NCBI GenBank assembly: GCA_023404675.1
Contig: JAEYAW010000013.1
Coordinates: 463,754-527,753, forward strand
Direction of reading: 5' to 3'
Length of the DNA: 64,000 nucleotides
Source: Pseudomonadota bacterium
GTDB taxonomy: Bacteria; Pseudomonadota; Alphaproteobacteria; Rhizobiales; Xanthobacteraceae
Part shown: piece after piece, positions 17,208 through 25,513 of the stretch
Layout of the letters: every line of letters begins with the position of its first letter
Numbering within the stretch: position 1 is the stretch's first letter
Program-made: the position numbers and the translations under genes
The notes under the pieces: generated by a model
Databases searched by the model: none
Told to the model about the DNA's origin: nothing
Seen by the model: the letters and a program-made list of their open reading frames with translations, nothing else

Positions 17208-18680
17208 ATGATCCTGACCGGGAAAGAGTATCTTGAGAGCATAAGGGACGGGCGGGCGCTCTATGTCGGCGGCGAGCGGATCGCGGACGCGACCACGCAT
17301 CCTGCGTTTCGAGGCGGCGCGCAGACCTATGCCGCGTTGTACGATCTCAAGGCTGCTCCCGAGAACCGACAGACGATGACCTTCGAGGAGGATGGCGAGA
17401 CCTTCTCGATGCATTATCTGCGTCCGCGCGATCAGCAGGACTTGCGTCGCCGCAGCCGCGCGCACCGCACGATCGCGGACTTCACGCTCGGCCTGATGGG
17501 ACGCACGCCCGATGCCGTCGCGGGCAACATCACCGGCCTCACCATGAAGCCCGAGGTGCTCGACGTGCCGGGCGGCTACCGCGACAACATGCTGTCGATC
17601 TACCGGCACATGCGGCACAACGACATCTTCTGCACCTATGCCATCGTGCCGCCGCAGGGCGCGCGCAACCGCGACTTCTACCAGAACGACGTGAAGCAGG
17701 CCGCGCTGCGCGTCACCGCCGAGGACGACAGGGGCGTCACGCTCAACGGCATGAAGATGCTGGCGACTGGTGCGGCCTACGCCCACGAGGTCCTGATCGG
17801 CAACGTCATGCCGCTCGATGCCTCGCGCAAGAAGGAGGCGATCACCTGCGTGATCCCGCTGAACCTTCCGGGGCTTCAGCTCTGGGCGCGGCGTCCGTTC
17901 AATCGCGGCGACGAGGCGGAGTTCGATCAGCCGCTGACGGCGCGCTACGACGAATCCGACTGCATGCTGGTGTTCAACGACGTGCACGTGCCGTGGGAGA
18001 AGGTGATCGTCCACGACGACGCCGAGCTGTCGCGCAACATCTATCACATGACCCCGGCGCATGTGATCGCCAACCATCAGTGCATGGTCCGGTTCTCGGC
18101 GAAGATGCGCACGCTGCTCGCGGCCGCGCATCTGGTCACCCGCGCCACGGGGGCGAACAGCATTCCGGCGGTGCGCGATCTTCTCGGCAGGCTCGCGGCG
18201 ATGGAGGCGGGTTTCTCCGCCATGGTCGCGGGGCAGATCGAGAACTGGGAGCCTTTCGGCGACGACGGGGCGATGTTCGGGCGGCGCGAGCTTTATGGCA
18301 CGGTGCATTGGGCCATGGAGAACCACAGCATGCTCATCGACACGATCCGTGAATTGATGGGCGGCGGGCATTTCCAGTTTCCGGCCGATATCGGCGTGCT
18401 CAGCAATCCGGAGCTGGCGGAGACCTTCACGGCCTACTGGTCGTCGGGCGATGTCCCCGCTGTCGAGCGGATGCGCATCTTCAAGTTTGCCTGGGATCTG
18501 ATCGGATCGGATCTGGCGAGCCGCGCGACGTCCTACGAAAAATTCTTCGTCGGTCCGGCCTTCGCGGTCCGCAACTACAATTACATCTACGCGCCGTGGG
18601 ACGAGCTTGCGGCGAAGCTGGACCACGAAATGGCGCGCTATGACGTGCCCGCAGGGCTGAGGCAGGTCGCGGCGCAATGA
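17208..18680 (+). CDS. HpaB-family flavin-dependent hydroxylase (4-hydroxyphenylacetate 3-monooxygenase family)
   Basis: 490 residues, the normal HpaB size (about 480-520). The N-terminal LTGKEYLESIRDGRALYVGGERI, middle DIFCTYAIVPPQ and FNDVHVPWEKV, and C-terminal helical bundle are those of the FADH2-using aromatic hydroxylases. Cys residues needed for the Fe-S cluster of the related 4-hydroxybutyryl-CoA dehydratase are not at the expected places, so a monooxygenase is more likely. Two oddities: residue 144 is Tyr in a stretch where HpaB proteins, as I recall them, have His, and no HpaC flavin reductase is nearby. Its stop overlaps the next hydrolase start (ATGA). Expected role: ortho-hydroxylation of a phenolic acid brought in by the adjacent Liv transporter. 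Confidence 0.85.
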   Translation: MILTGKEYLESIRDGRALYVGGERIADATTHPAFRGGAQTYAALYDLKAAPENRQTMTFEEDGETFSMHYLRPRDQQDLRRRSRAHRTIADFTLGLMGRTPDAVAGNITGLTMKPEVLDVPGGYRDNMLSIYRHMRHNDIFCTYAIVPPQGARNRDFYQNDVKQAALRVTAEDDRGVTLNGMKMLATGAAYAHEVLIGNVMPLDASRKKEAITCVIPLNLPGLQLWARRPFNRGDEAEFDQPLTARYDESDCMLVFNDVHVPWEKVIVHDDAELSRNIYHMTPAHVIANHQCMVRFSAKMRTLLAAAHLVTRATGANSIPAVRDLLGRLAAMEAGFSAMVAGQIENWEPFGDDGAMFGRRELYGTVHWAMENHSMLIDTIRELMGGGHFQFPADIGVLSNPELAETFTAYWSSGDVPAVERMRIFKFAWDLIGSDLASRATSYEKFFVGPAFAVRNYNYIYAPWDELAAKLDHEMARYDVPAGLRQVAAQ

Positions 18681-19453
18681 GCATGCGGATGGTGCGGGGG
18701 ATCGCTTGCCAGGTTGTCGGGGACGGCCCGCCCGTGCTGTTCATCACCGGGCTTGGCGGCCGCGCCGACTACTGGCGCCAACAGGTGTCCGCGCTGGAGC
18801 CACGGTTCACCTGCGTGACCTACGATCATGCCGGCATCGGCGCGAGCGAGCGATGTGATCCGCCCTTCTCGGTGTCGTCCTGGGCTGATGAGGCGCTCGA
18901 ACTGATCGACGAACTCGGCTTCGAGCGGATCGCGGTGGTGGGGCATTCGACCGGAGGCGCGATTGCCCAGTGGCTCGCGGCCCATCGTCCGGAGCGCGTG
19001 CGCGTGCTCTGCCTGAGCGGCACATGGGCGGCCGCGGATGCGCGCTTCCGCGCGATCTTCACCCTGCGCAGGAGGATTCTGGCTGACTTCGACGGGCAGG
19101 CCTATGCGGAGCTTGGCGCGATCCTCACCATGCCATTGGTCTGGGACGAGGAAGCCGCGATCTCGGCGAAGCCTCCAGCCGATCCGGAGGTGGTGCTGGC
19201 CCGGATCGACGCCCTTCTGGCGCATGACAGCACAAGCTGGCTCGATAGGATTGATGCACCAACGCTGGTTTGCGGCGCGACGGACGACCTGCTCGTTCCG
19301 CCCAATCATTCCCGGCAACTGGCGCGCCTGATTCCAGACGCGCGGCTCGCATGGTTCGAACGGGGCGGCCACCATTTTCCACAGACGCGGGCGGACGCCT
19401 TCAACGCACAGCTCGTCGGATTCCTCACGCAAGAAATCGGTGATCGCGGTTGA
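18677..19453 (+). CDS. Alpha/beta hydrolase
   Basis: 258 residues. The nucleophile elbow is GHSTGG (Ser near residue 95), the oxyanion strand FITGLGGRADYW, the acid likely in GATDDLLVPP, and the catalytic His in GGHHFP. This is the layout of 3-oxoadipate enol-lactonase/C-C bond hydrolase relatives. Translationally coupled to the HpaB-family hydroxylase, so it probably acts on a product of that hydroxylation or of later ring cleavage; no ring-cleavage dioxygenase is adjacent except possibly the cupin at 11140. Confidence 0.87.
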   Translation: MSMRMVRGIACQVVGDGPPVLFITGLGGRADYWRQQVSALEPRFTCVTYDHAGIGASERCDPPFSVSSWADEALELIDELGFERIAVVGHSTGGAIAQWLAAHRPERVRVLCLSGTWAAADARFRAIFTLRRRILADFDGQAYAELGAILTMPLVWDEEAAISAKPPADPEVVLARIDALLAHDSTSWLDRIDAPTLVCGATDDLLVPPNHSRQLARLIPDARLAWFERGGHHFPQTRADAFNAQLVGFLTQEIGDRG

Positions 19454-19479
19454 GGCAGGAACGGCCGTTTCCCGCGGCC

Positions 19480-19755
19480 CTACTGTCTGAAATGCTCGTG
19501 TCGCAGGCGGGTCCGGCTGGCCGGCTGAAACTCCGCGGCGCAGGCGGGCGACAGCGAACTTCTGTTCTGGACGAGGCAGCTTTCGATCTGGGCGACGTCC
19601 GGAATATAGGCGCTGCAGAAGCGAAAAGCGTCGCCCATGCAGGCCGATCGCTGCTCTGCGGTCCCTTGCGCGTGCGCGGCTGTGGATGACATGAGGATGC
19701 CGAGAAACAGAAGCAGGCCGGGCGCCCGAAGCGAACGGCTTTCAAACGTGGTCAT
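19480..19755 (-). CDS. Small secreted Cys-containing hypothetical protein
   Basis: 91 residues from the ATG at 19755, which has GAGGAGA 6-8 bases upstream; the frame is open further but without such a site. Signal peptide MTTFESRSLRAPGLLLFLGILMSSTAAHA (given in part: LLLFLGILMSSTAAHA), then a mature part with four Cys in the order CMGDAFRFC...CLVQN...CAAEF, consistent with two disulfides in the periplasm. Similar short proteins with 'FC...IP' and 'CL..N...LSP.C' spacing are familiar in Bradyrhizobium-type genomes as unknowns. Convergent with the hydrolase. No function can be assigned. Confidence 0.75.
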   Translation of the reverse strand: MTTFESRSLRAPGLLLFLGILMSSTAAHAQGTAEQRSACMGDAFRFCSAYIPDVAQIESCLVQNRSSLSPACAAEFQPASRTRLRHEHFRQ

Positions 19756-20216
19756 GTCTATCTCCTCATTATTAAATGCTCGAAATGTTCGCTGACTGTC
19801 GACGGACGAAATAACCTTAAATTCTCCCCCGACACAACGGAAAGCTGGGCTGCTTCGGAGCAAAGGAGAAGCCGGTCAGGTCAGTGACTGGATCATGCAG
19901 TGTCTCGCTCTCCCCCATGCCATGAATTCTCTCGTCGGCGACAGCATCATTGCGCACTTCGTGCGCAAATACGGCGCGGATCTCGATTCGAAGCTGACGG
20001 CCGGGCAACGCCAGCTGGCCGTAATGCTATCGTACGCTCGACCATCTTTACCGGGCGATGTCCTATTTGTGCTGGAAGGGTGAAGCGGGCTGGCCGCGCC
20101 GGACGCCGTGCGTCTGCCGTGCGTCACACGGTATCCCGCACTCGCCTCAGGGCTGCAGGGTGATCCTGATGCCCTGTTCAAGGCCGGACGGTTCGACAGC
20201 ACGGGGAAAGCGCAGC
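19756..20216. other. Gene-poor stretch
   Basis: I find no gene I can support here. A 62-residue plus-strand frame (19895-20083, MQCLALPHAMNSLVGDSIIA...) has fairly protein-like composition but no good ribosome site and no recognisable family; I rate it about 0.2. The first 60 bases are A/T-richer and probably hold the promoter of the small secreted protein. Confidence 0.4.
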
Positions 20217-20474
20217 TTACAGACCTGCTGCCCGACGGGCGGACCTCTCCCATTCATTGATGTCGTCGGAGACATCGATGCACGCGAAGAACGCCGTTCT
20301 CGCCAGACCGATGCGGCGACTGACGTCGTTGGGAGCCTGTGGTGTGCCGGGTGTGCCGGATCGCTCGATCTCAAGGATGATCGCCATCAACCGATTGCTC
20401 GCCTCGAATTCCAGGCCAAGGCGCTGGAGCTTTTCCTGCCGCGTGGCCGCTTTGGCCAGCCGAGCCATTCTCAT
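20217..20474 (-). CDS. Hypothetical small helical protein
   Basis: 85 residues, charged and probably helical (RQEKLQRLGLEFEASNRLMAIILEIER), with a second helical part DVSRRIGLARTAFFACIDVSDDINEWERSARR. AAAGG lies about 9 bases before the ATG at 20474. No family recognised. Overlapping frames on the plus strand look less protein-like. It stands alone in a gene-poor stretch; real but uncertain. Confidence 0.35.
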   Translation of the reverse strand: MRMARLAKAATRQEKLQRLGLEFEASNRLMAIILEIERSGTPGTPQAPNDVSRRIGLARTAFFACIDVSDDINEWERSARRAAGL

Positions 20475-20967
20475 TCGCGAAGCCTTTCGGGACGGCGATT
20501 CTTGTGCGCGGGATCATATGTCGCCGCGTCGCTCAGCCATCACGCCAGCGACCGGAAATATGAAGTTGCCGGCAAGTCCGCGGGCGACTGTGAATTGGCG
20601 CCAGAATTTTGGCGTTGAATTGAGCAATTGCTTTACGTCCGGGCATCTGGATTCGAGGGTCCGACATTGGACGCATTGCAGCCGTTCGTTATCGTTTGTT
20701 GTAAAGAACGACGGCAGATCTAGGCTCTTACTGGGAGTACGGATCGATGCGAATGGTTTGGTTTGTGATGGTCGCAATGGTTGTGGCAACTGTTGCTGGT
20801 ATCGTTATCCGGTAGGCCTGTGCCAGGCAGGCCGCGGTCGGAGTTGCATGCCGTGTGACTGCAAGTCGCCACATATCGGGAATAAGAAACATCGGATAGC
20901 ACCGCCGACAGTTCGTTGCCCGGATTGATCGCGTGAAGACTCTTGCTCCGGACGCAGCGGAATACCG
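20475..20967. other. Gene-poor stretch containing a micro-ORF
   Basis: Apart from the 22-residue peptide frame at 20747-20815 I see no supportable gene. The region has mixed base composition, lower G/C third-position bias than its neighbours and several stop codons in all frames. It may contain an untranslated RNA or the remains of a gene; I cannot tell. Confidence 0.4.
20747..20815 (+). CDS. Putative 22-residue single-span membrane peptide
   Basis: The frame encodes MRMVWFVMVAMVVATVAGIVI plus a final Arg: two positive charges at the N-terminus, about 17 hydrophobic residues and a basic end, exactly the shape of a one-pass inner-membrane micropeptide. GGGAG ends 9 bases before the ATG. Its hydrophobicity and ribosome site in an otherwise non-coding stretch are the evidence. 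Too short for similarity-based naming; a role as regulator of a membrane complex or as a toxin-like peptide is only conjecture. Confidence 0.45.
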   Translation: MRMVWFVMVAMVVATVAGIVIR

Positions 20968-21939
20968 ATGGGTACCAGTGAAGACCTCCGGACAGGCAGC
21001 GACGTTGGCGTTGGCGGGCAGGCGAGCCCGGTTCATGGCATCCTGCTGGCATTTGCCGCCTTTGCCGCGTTTTCCTTCAGCGATGCCAGCGTGAAGCTGA
21101 TCGAGGGCGCGATTTCGCCCTACGAGTCGGCATTTTTCGGCGCGGTTTTCGGCCTGGCGGCGCTGCCGTTCCTCGTGCGTCCGGGCGATCGCTGGCGCGA
21201 TATCTTCCGGACGGCGGATCGCCGGATGTGGCTGTTGCGCTTTGTCGCCTATCCGGTGGGCGTGATGGGCAGCGTCACCGCCTTCACCCATCTGCCGATG
21301 GCCGAAGCCTTTACGCTGATGTTCATTCAGCCGGCCTTTGTCACGATCATCTCGATCCTGTTTCTCAAAGAACAGGTCGGTGTGCGGCGCTGGACGGCGG
21401 TTATCCTCGGGTTTGTCGGCGTCATCGTCGCGCTTCGGCCGGGATTTCGTGAACTTTCGATCGGACACCTCGGTGCGCTTCTGGCAGGTCTGGGCGGCGC
21501 GGTGTCCGTCATCGCATTCCGCGTGGCTCCAAAGGGCGAGAAGAATATTTCACTGTTTGGCGCGGGTCTTCTGGGAGCTCTCGTGCTGTGCAGCCTTGCC
21601 ATGGGGGCCCATTTTCGATGGCCCACGGCAGAGGAGTGGGGTTTGCTGGCGGGCTACGGGTTGCTGGCTGCCTTTGCCAACGTGCTTCTCATGCATGCCG
21701 TTTTTCGGGCGCCGGCGACTTATGTCGCTCCGGCGCAGTACAGCCAGATGCTCTGGGCGCTGCTGCTGGGCTATCTGCTGTTCGGCGATGTGATCGACGC
21801 GCCGACGCTGGTCGGGGTTGCACTGATTGTCGGTTCGGGAATTCTCATTCTGATCCGCGAGCGCCGCCGGGGCGTTCCGATTCCGCCGGCCGTCGGCAAT
21901 GCCTATCCCGCCGACGCGTCCTCCCCGTCAGAAAGCTGA
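20968..21939 (+). CDS. EamA/DMT-superfamily transporter
   Basis: 323 residues. Two EamA repeats of about five TM segments each: the first begins GILLAFAAFAAFSFSDASVKLIEG, the second HLGALLAGLGGAVSVIAFRVA. The conserved inter-repeat feature LMFIQPAFVTIISILFLKEQVG (quoted in part: ISILFLKEQVG) marks the end of repeat one, and YSQMLWALLLGYLLFGD repeat two. Family members export metabolites or amino acids from the cytoplasm. Ends 66 bases before the MFS gene on the same strand, so the two may be cotranscribed. Substrate unknown. Confidence 0.88.
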   Translation: MGTSEDLRTGSDVGVGGQASPVHGILLAFAAFAAFSFSDASVKLIEGAISPYESAFFGAVFGLAALPFLVRPGDRWRDIFRTADRRMWLLRFVAYPVGVMGSVTAFTHLPMAEAFTLMFIQPAFVTIISILFLKEQVGVRRWTAVILGFVGVIVALRPGFRELSIGHLGALLAGLGGAVSVIAFRVAPKGEKNISLFGAGLLGALVLCSLAMGAHFRWPTAEEWGLLAGYGLLAAFANVLLMHAVFRAPATYVAPAQYSQMLWALLLGYLLFGDVIDAPTLVGVALIVGSGILILIRERRRGVPIPPAVGNAYPADASSPSES

Positions 21940-22005
21940 GGCGATGTTGACCGATCGTTGTTGCCCCGGGGCTCCGGGCCGGGCCCGGCTGCCGGAGCTG
22001 CGCCC

Positions 22006-23262
22006 GTGCTGAAAGTGAGCGAGGAGGCGGGGACGCGAAGTCCGACGGAAGGCAGGTTCAGACAGCCCGACCGCTCCGGAGGCGCGGCCGCGTCAACGCT
22101 GGTCTTGCTCGCCCTTGTCGCGCTGGCGCTGAATTTGCGCAGTCCGCTGATCGCTGTTCCGACGGTGATCGGCCAGATTCGTGAAGATCTGGGAATCGAT
22201 GTGGCGGTGGCCGGCCTGCTGACCAGCATTCCGGTGCTGTGTTTCGGCGTGCTCAGCCCGCTGGCATCGCTGCTGATCGGCCGCACGGGCATCCGGGCCG
22301 CGATCTTCGCGAGCCTGACCGGGGCGGGTGTCGGTCTGGTGCTGCGGCCCTATACCGGACTGGATGGCATGCTGGGCGGCACGCTGCTGATCGGAGCCTC
22401 GCTGGCGATCGGCAACATCGTGAGCCTGATGGTGATCGCCCGCGATTTTCCGAAGCGTATGGCCATGGTCACCGGCATTTATACCGCGGCGCTCAACGTC
22501 GGCACGATGCTCACCGGAGCATTGACCGCGCCACTGGCGGCCGTCACCGGCTGGCAGGTGGCGCTGGCAAGCTGGGTCTGGATGGCGGTGCTGGCGATCC
22601 TGCTGTGGATCTGGGTGGGTTATCGCCGCCGCAAACAGCCGAAGCCGGATTCGCTGTCAGTGAGCGGTGTCGCGCAGCCCGGACTCGGGCTTGCATTGTG
22701 GCGCAGGCCCATTGTCTGGTTGCTGTCGCTGGCTTTGACGATTCACCTGTTCGTCTACTACGCGATCACGGCGTGGCTGCCGGCCTATCTGGTCGAGGTC
22801 GACGGCATGAGCCCGACCCGCGCCGGCTTCGTGGCGTCTGCGTTTCAGGTACTTGCCCTTGTCGGCTCCTTCGCTGTGCCGCTTCTGGCGCGATACGTCC
22901 CGCTCGGCCCGCAACTGATCGGGATGGGGCTGTTGTGGATGGCGACGCCTCTCGGGATGCTCCTGATACCGCACCAATGGCCGCTGTGGTCGTTCACCGG
23001 CGGCATGGCCCAGGGCGGAGCCTTTGTGGTGGTCTTCATGCTGATCCTGCAGAACGCCGCGGATCTGAATGACAATCGCCGGCTTTCCTCGGTCGTTCAG
23101 GGCGTTGGCTATACACTGGCTTCTCTTGGCCCGATGGTGGTCGGGGTTCTGCACGAAGCCTTTGGCCGTTGGAACGAAGCGTATCTTCTGCTCGCGGCGC
23201 TGTCTGCCGTGCTGGCCGCCAGCGGCTTCGCCGTCATACGGGTTCGAAAGCCCGAAAGTTGA
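22006..23262 (+). CDS. Major facilitator superfamily transporter, CynX/NimT type
   Basis: 418 residues from a GTG at 22006 with GGAG 8 bases upstream; the frame is open to 21958 but that adds only a Gly/Pro/Ala-rich stretch. Twelve hydrophobic segments; the first, LVALALNLRSPLIAVPTVIGQI, has the NLR motif of the cyanate/2-nitroimidazole (CynX/NimT) group, and LLIGRTGIRAA is the loop 2-3 motif. Transporters of this group move small anions or drugs. No cyanase or related gene is nearby. Convergent with the metallo-hydrolase. Confidence 0.87.
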   Translation: MLKVSEEAGTRSPTEGRFRQPDRSGGAAASTLVLLALVALALNLRSPLIAVPTVIGQIREDLGIDVAVAGLLTSIPVLCFGVLSPLASLLIGRTGIRAAIFASLTGAGVGLVLRPYTGLDGMLGGTLLIGASLAIGNIVSLMVIARDFPKRMAMVTGIYTAALNVGTMLTGALTAPLAAVTGWQVALASWVWMAVLAILLWIWVGYRRRKQPKPDSLSVSGVAQPGLGLALWRRPIVWLLSLALTIHLFVYYAITAWLPAYLVEVDGMSPTRAGFVASAFQVLALVGSFAVPLLARYVPLGPQLIGMGLLWMATPLGMLLIPHQWPLWSFTGGMAQGGAFVVVFMLILQNAADLNDNRRLSSVVQGVGYTLASLGPMVVGVLHEAFGRWNEAYLLLAALSAVLAASGFAVIRVRKPES

Positions 23263-23294
23263 GACCGTCGTCGCGAGACCCGATCAGGAGCGGC

Positions 23295-24230
23295 TTATGG
23301 CTGCCGCGTTGACGGGCCGTTCAGAAAATCGAAGTGAAAGCCGTCCGATGCGCTGACAATGCGGCCAGCCGTCCCGCGCTCGAAATGCGCGGGAATGATG
23401 ATCGTGTCGCTGTCGCTGTGAGTCTCAAGAAAGCGTCGCCGGGCGAGGCGACTGGCCTGCGGATCCTCGCAGAAGCGGCTTGAGAGATCGGGCTCGCGCA
23501 CCTGGATCGGATGGTGCATCACGTCGCCGCTGAACACCAGATGGGTGCCCTCTCGTTCGAGGTGGATGGCGACATGCCCCACGGAATGCCCCGGTGTCGG
23601 TTCGAGCCGCAATCCTTCGAACAGATCGGCGTCGTCGTCGACGATCCATGCGAGACCGGAGTCCACCACGGGAGCAACGCTGTCGGCAAAGACCGGTCCG
23701 TCGGGACTGTCGCGGCCGGCGGCGTATTCGCGCTGCCAGTGCGTAAACTCGGTGCGGCCGAATACATAGCGCGCGTTGGGAAAGGTCGGGACCCAGCGCC
23801 CATCCTCGAAGCGCGTATTCCATCCCACGTGATCGACGTGAAGGTGCGTGCAGACCACCAGATCGATATCGTCGAAGCGCAGCCCGGATCGCCGGAAATT
23901 GTCGGCCCATGGACTCTGGAGCCTGTGAAAAGCCGGCACGGTCCGGGATTTGCAGTCGCCCACACAGGTGTCGATCAGGACGTTGCGGCCTCCGATCCGC
24001 ACCAGGTTCGATTGCCGGATCATGGCCAGAAGGTCGCGCTGTGGATCGTAGAGATCTGGACTCATCCATCCCTGATGACGCGCAACGATGTCTCGGGTGA
24101 CGGCGGGAAGCAAAAAATCCGGCCGGTAACGGTGGCCGGATATTTCCTCGATGCCGTCAACCGAGATGCCGGGAAACCGCAGATTCAGCATGGCGTGTGC
24201 GTCGCCGGACGAGCGCTGCAGGCGCGCCAT
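23295..24230 (-). CDS. Metallo-beta-lactamase-fold hydrolase
   Basis: 311 residues. Zinc ligands are all visible: HLHVDHVGWN (HxHxDH, near residue 125), His in TPGHSVGH, Asp in FSGDVMHH and the last His in IPAHFERG. Arrangement and length resemble the lactonase/organophosphate hydrolase branch (AHL lactonases, methyl parathion hydrolase). No signal peptide. Monocistronic on the minus strand. The substrate, probably a lactone or ester, is not determined by sequence. Confidence 0.87.
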   Translation of the reverse strand: MARLQRSSGDAHAMLNLRFPGISVDGIEEISGHRYRPDFLLPAVTRDIVARHQGWMSPDLYDPQRDLLAMIRQSNLVRIGGRNVLIDTCVGDCKSRTVPAFHRLQSPWADNFRRSGLRFDDIDLVVCTHLHVDHVGWNTRFEDGRWVPTFPNARYVFGRTEFTHWQREYAAGRDSPDGPVFADSVAPVVDSGLAWIVDDDADLFEGLRLEPTPGHSVGHVAIHLEREGTHLVFSGDVMHHPIQVREPDLSSRFCEDPQASRLARRRFLETHSDSDTIIIPAHFERGTAGRIVSASDGFHFDFLNGPSTRQP

Positions 24231-24333
24231 CGCGAGTGGTGAACGTCGGCCGGGAACGGTGAAGGCGGGCGGTGCATCTGATGATCGGTCCGGAAAGTAT
24301 GAAGGAAGCAGCGGAGAATTTCGAGAATATATG

Positions 24334-24347
24334 TATTGTTGACAATA
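24334..24347. promoter_or_regulatory. 14-bp inverted repeat overlapping a TTGACA hexamer
   Basis: TATTGTTGACAATA has perfect 6-bp arms (TATTGT / ACAATA) around TG, and contains TTGACA at 24339-24344. It is 142 bases upstream of the receptor start at 24489 in an A/T-rich patch unlike its surroundings. A -10 element at the right distance is not clear. Likely operator/promoter for the orphan receptor. Confidence 0.35.
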
Positions 24348-24488
24348 TTGAAAATATCGATTTTTCTTCCATTGTCATGCGTGGGGTCGATAACGGCAAA
24401 TGCCTGACCACGATCCGTGCGCATCGCCTTGAGCAATGGGCCGCGGTGACGCGACAAATCGTTTCAACAAGCTGGGATGGAATCCGAC

Positions 24489-25448
24489 ATGACGAGATTG
24501 AAGTCTCTGGGCAGGATCATTGGCGCGGCGGTGGCGTTGTTTGCCTTCACCAGCTTTGCGGCGGCTCAGAATCTCCGCGTCAACTACATTCCGATCATCG
24601 ACGTGACGCCGCTGTTCGCCGCGATCGACCAGGGTTACTTCAAGGATGAGGGCATCAATATCGTTCTGACCCCGTCCACCGGCGGTGCCGCCGGCATTCC
24701 GGGCCTGATGGCCGGGGCCTACGACGTGATGTTCGGTAACGTGGTGTCGACGGCCATAGCCGAGCAGCAGGGCTTCAAGCTCGTGGTCGTCGGAGCTTCG
24801 ACAAAGCTCGATCCGGAAGCTCCCAATACGTCGGGCATCGTCGCGCGCGCGGCGGACGGTATCAAAGGCGGCAAGGATCTTGAGGGCAAGACGGTCGCAG
24901 TGAACACCCGCAACAACGTGATCTGGCTTTTCGCGCGCGCCTGGATCGCCAAGACCGGCGGCGACCCGAACAAGGTGACATTCAAGGAGGTGCCGTTCCC
25001 GCAGATGCTGGACGCGCTGCGCGGCAAGCAGGTGGACGCGGCCTTCATGGTCGATCCGTTCATGACTGCCGCGGCCTCCGACAAGGAGACGTTCAGCTAC
25101 ATCGCCTCGCCCTATAAGGAAGTGCAGCCGGGCGTCGAGATTGGCCACTACATCACAACGAGAGACTATCTCGACAAGAACAAGGACTTGCTGGCGAAGT
25201 TCAGCCGCGCCTATCGGAAGGGCGTGGTCTGGTACAACAGCAATCTGCAGAATCCGGAGCTGGTGAGGATCATCTCGGGCTTCACCAAGATGCAGCCCGA
25301 GCAGGTCGCCAAGCTCAGCCTGCAAAAAATGGCTGAGGTTGTCGACCCTGATACGGTCGCCGTGACCATGAAGCTGATGAAGGACAACGGCCTGCTCACC
25401 CGCGATATCGATGTGCGCGGGATGACCGATCCGAATGCGATGAAGTAA
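24489..25448 (+). CDS. ABC transporter substrate-binding protein, NMT1/SsuA type, orphan
   Basis: 319 residues from the ATG at 24489 (an ATG at 24477 would add four residues). Signal peptide MTRLKSLGRIIGAAVALFAFTSFAAA (given in part: GAAVALFAFTSFAAA). Type II receptor fold: PLFAAIDQGYFKDEGINIVL is the hallmark start of the nitrate/sulfonate/taurine/thiamine-precursor group, followed by GKTVAVNTRNNVIW and GKQVDAAFMVDPF. No permease or ATPase is adjacent; the ABC genes at 29098-30742 are 3.6 kb away and have their own receptor. The neighbouring convergent LysR gene may regulate it. Confidence 0.87.
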   Translation: MTRLKSLGRIIGAAVALFAFTSFAAAQNLRVNYIPIIDVTPLFAAIDQGYFKDEGINIVLTPSTGGAAGIPGLMAGAYDVMFGNVVSTAIAEQQGFKLVVVGASTKLDPEAPNTSGIVARAADGIKGGKDLEGKTVAVNTRNNVIWLFARAWIAKTGGDPNKVTFKEVPFPQMLDALRGKQVDAAFMVDPFMTAAASDKETFSYIASPYKEVQPGVEIGHYITTRDYLDKNKDLLAKFSRAYRKGVVWYNSNLQNPELVRIISGFTKMQPEQVAKLSLQKMAEVVDPDTVAVTMKLMKDNGLLTRDIDVRGMTDPNAMK

Positions 25449-25513
25449 CGCCGGCGCTCCGGCTGGCTGCGGCGCCTGATTGAGAGGGATGGAGCGGCGT
25501 TGTCGAAGCCGCT

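Noticed and set aside
24272..24488. Plus-strand frame starting MHLMIGPESMKEAAENF
   Set aside because: No ribosome site, runs out of frame into the receptor gene, and overlaps the probable promoter region.
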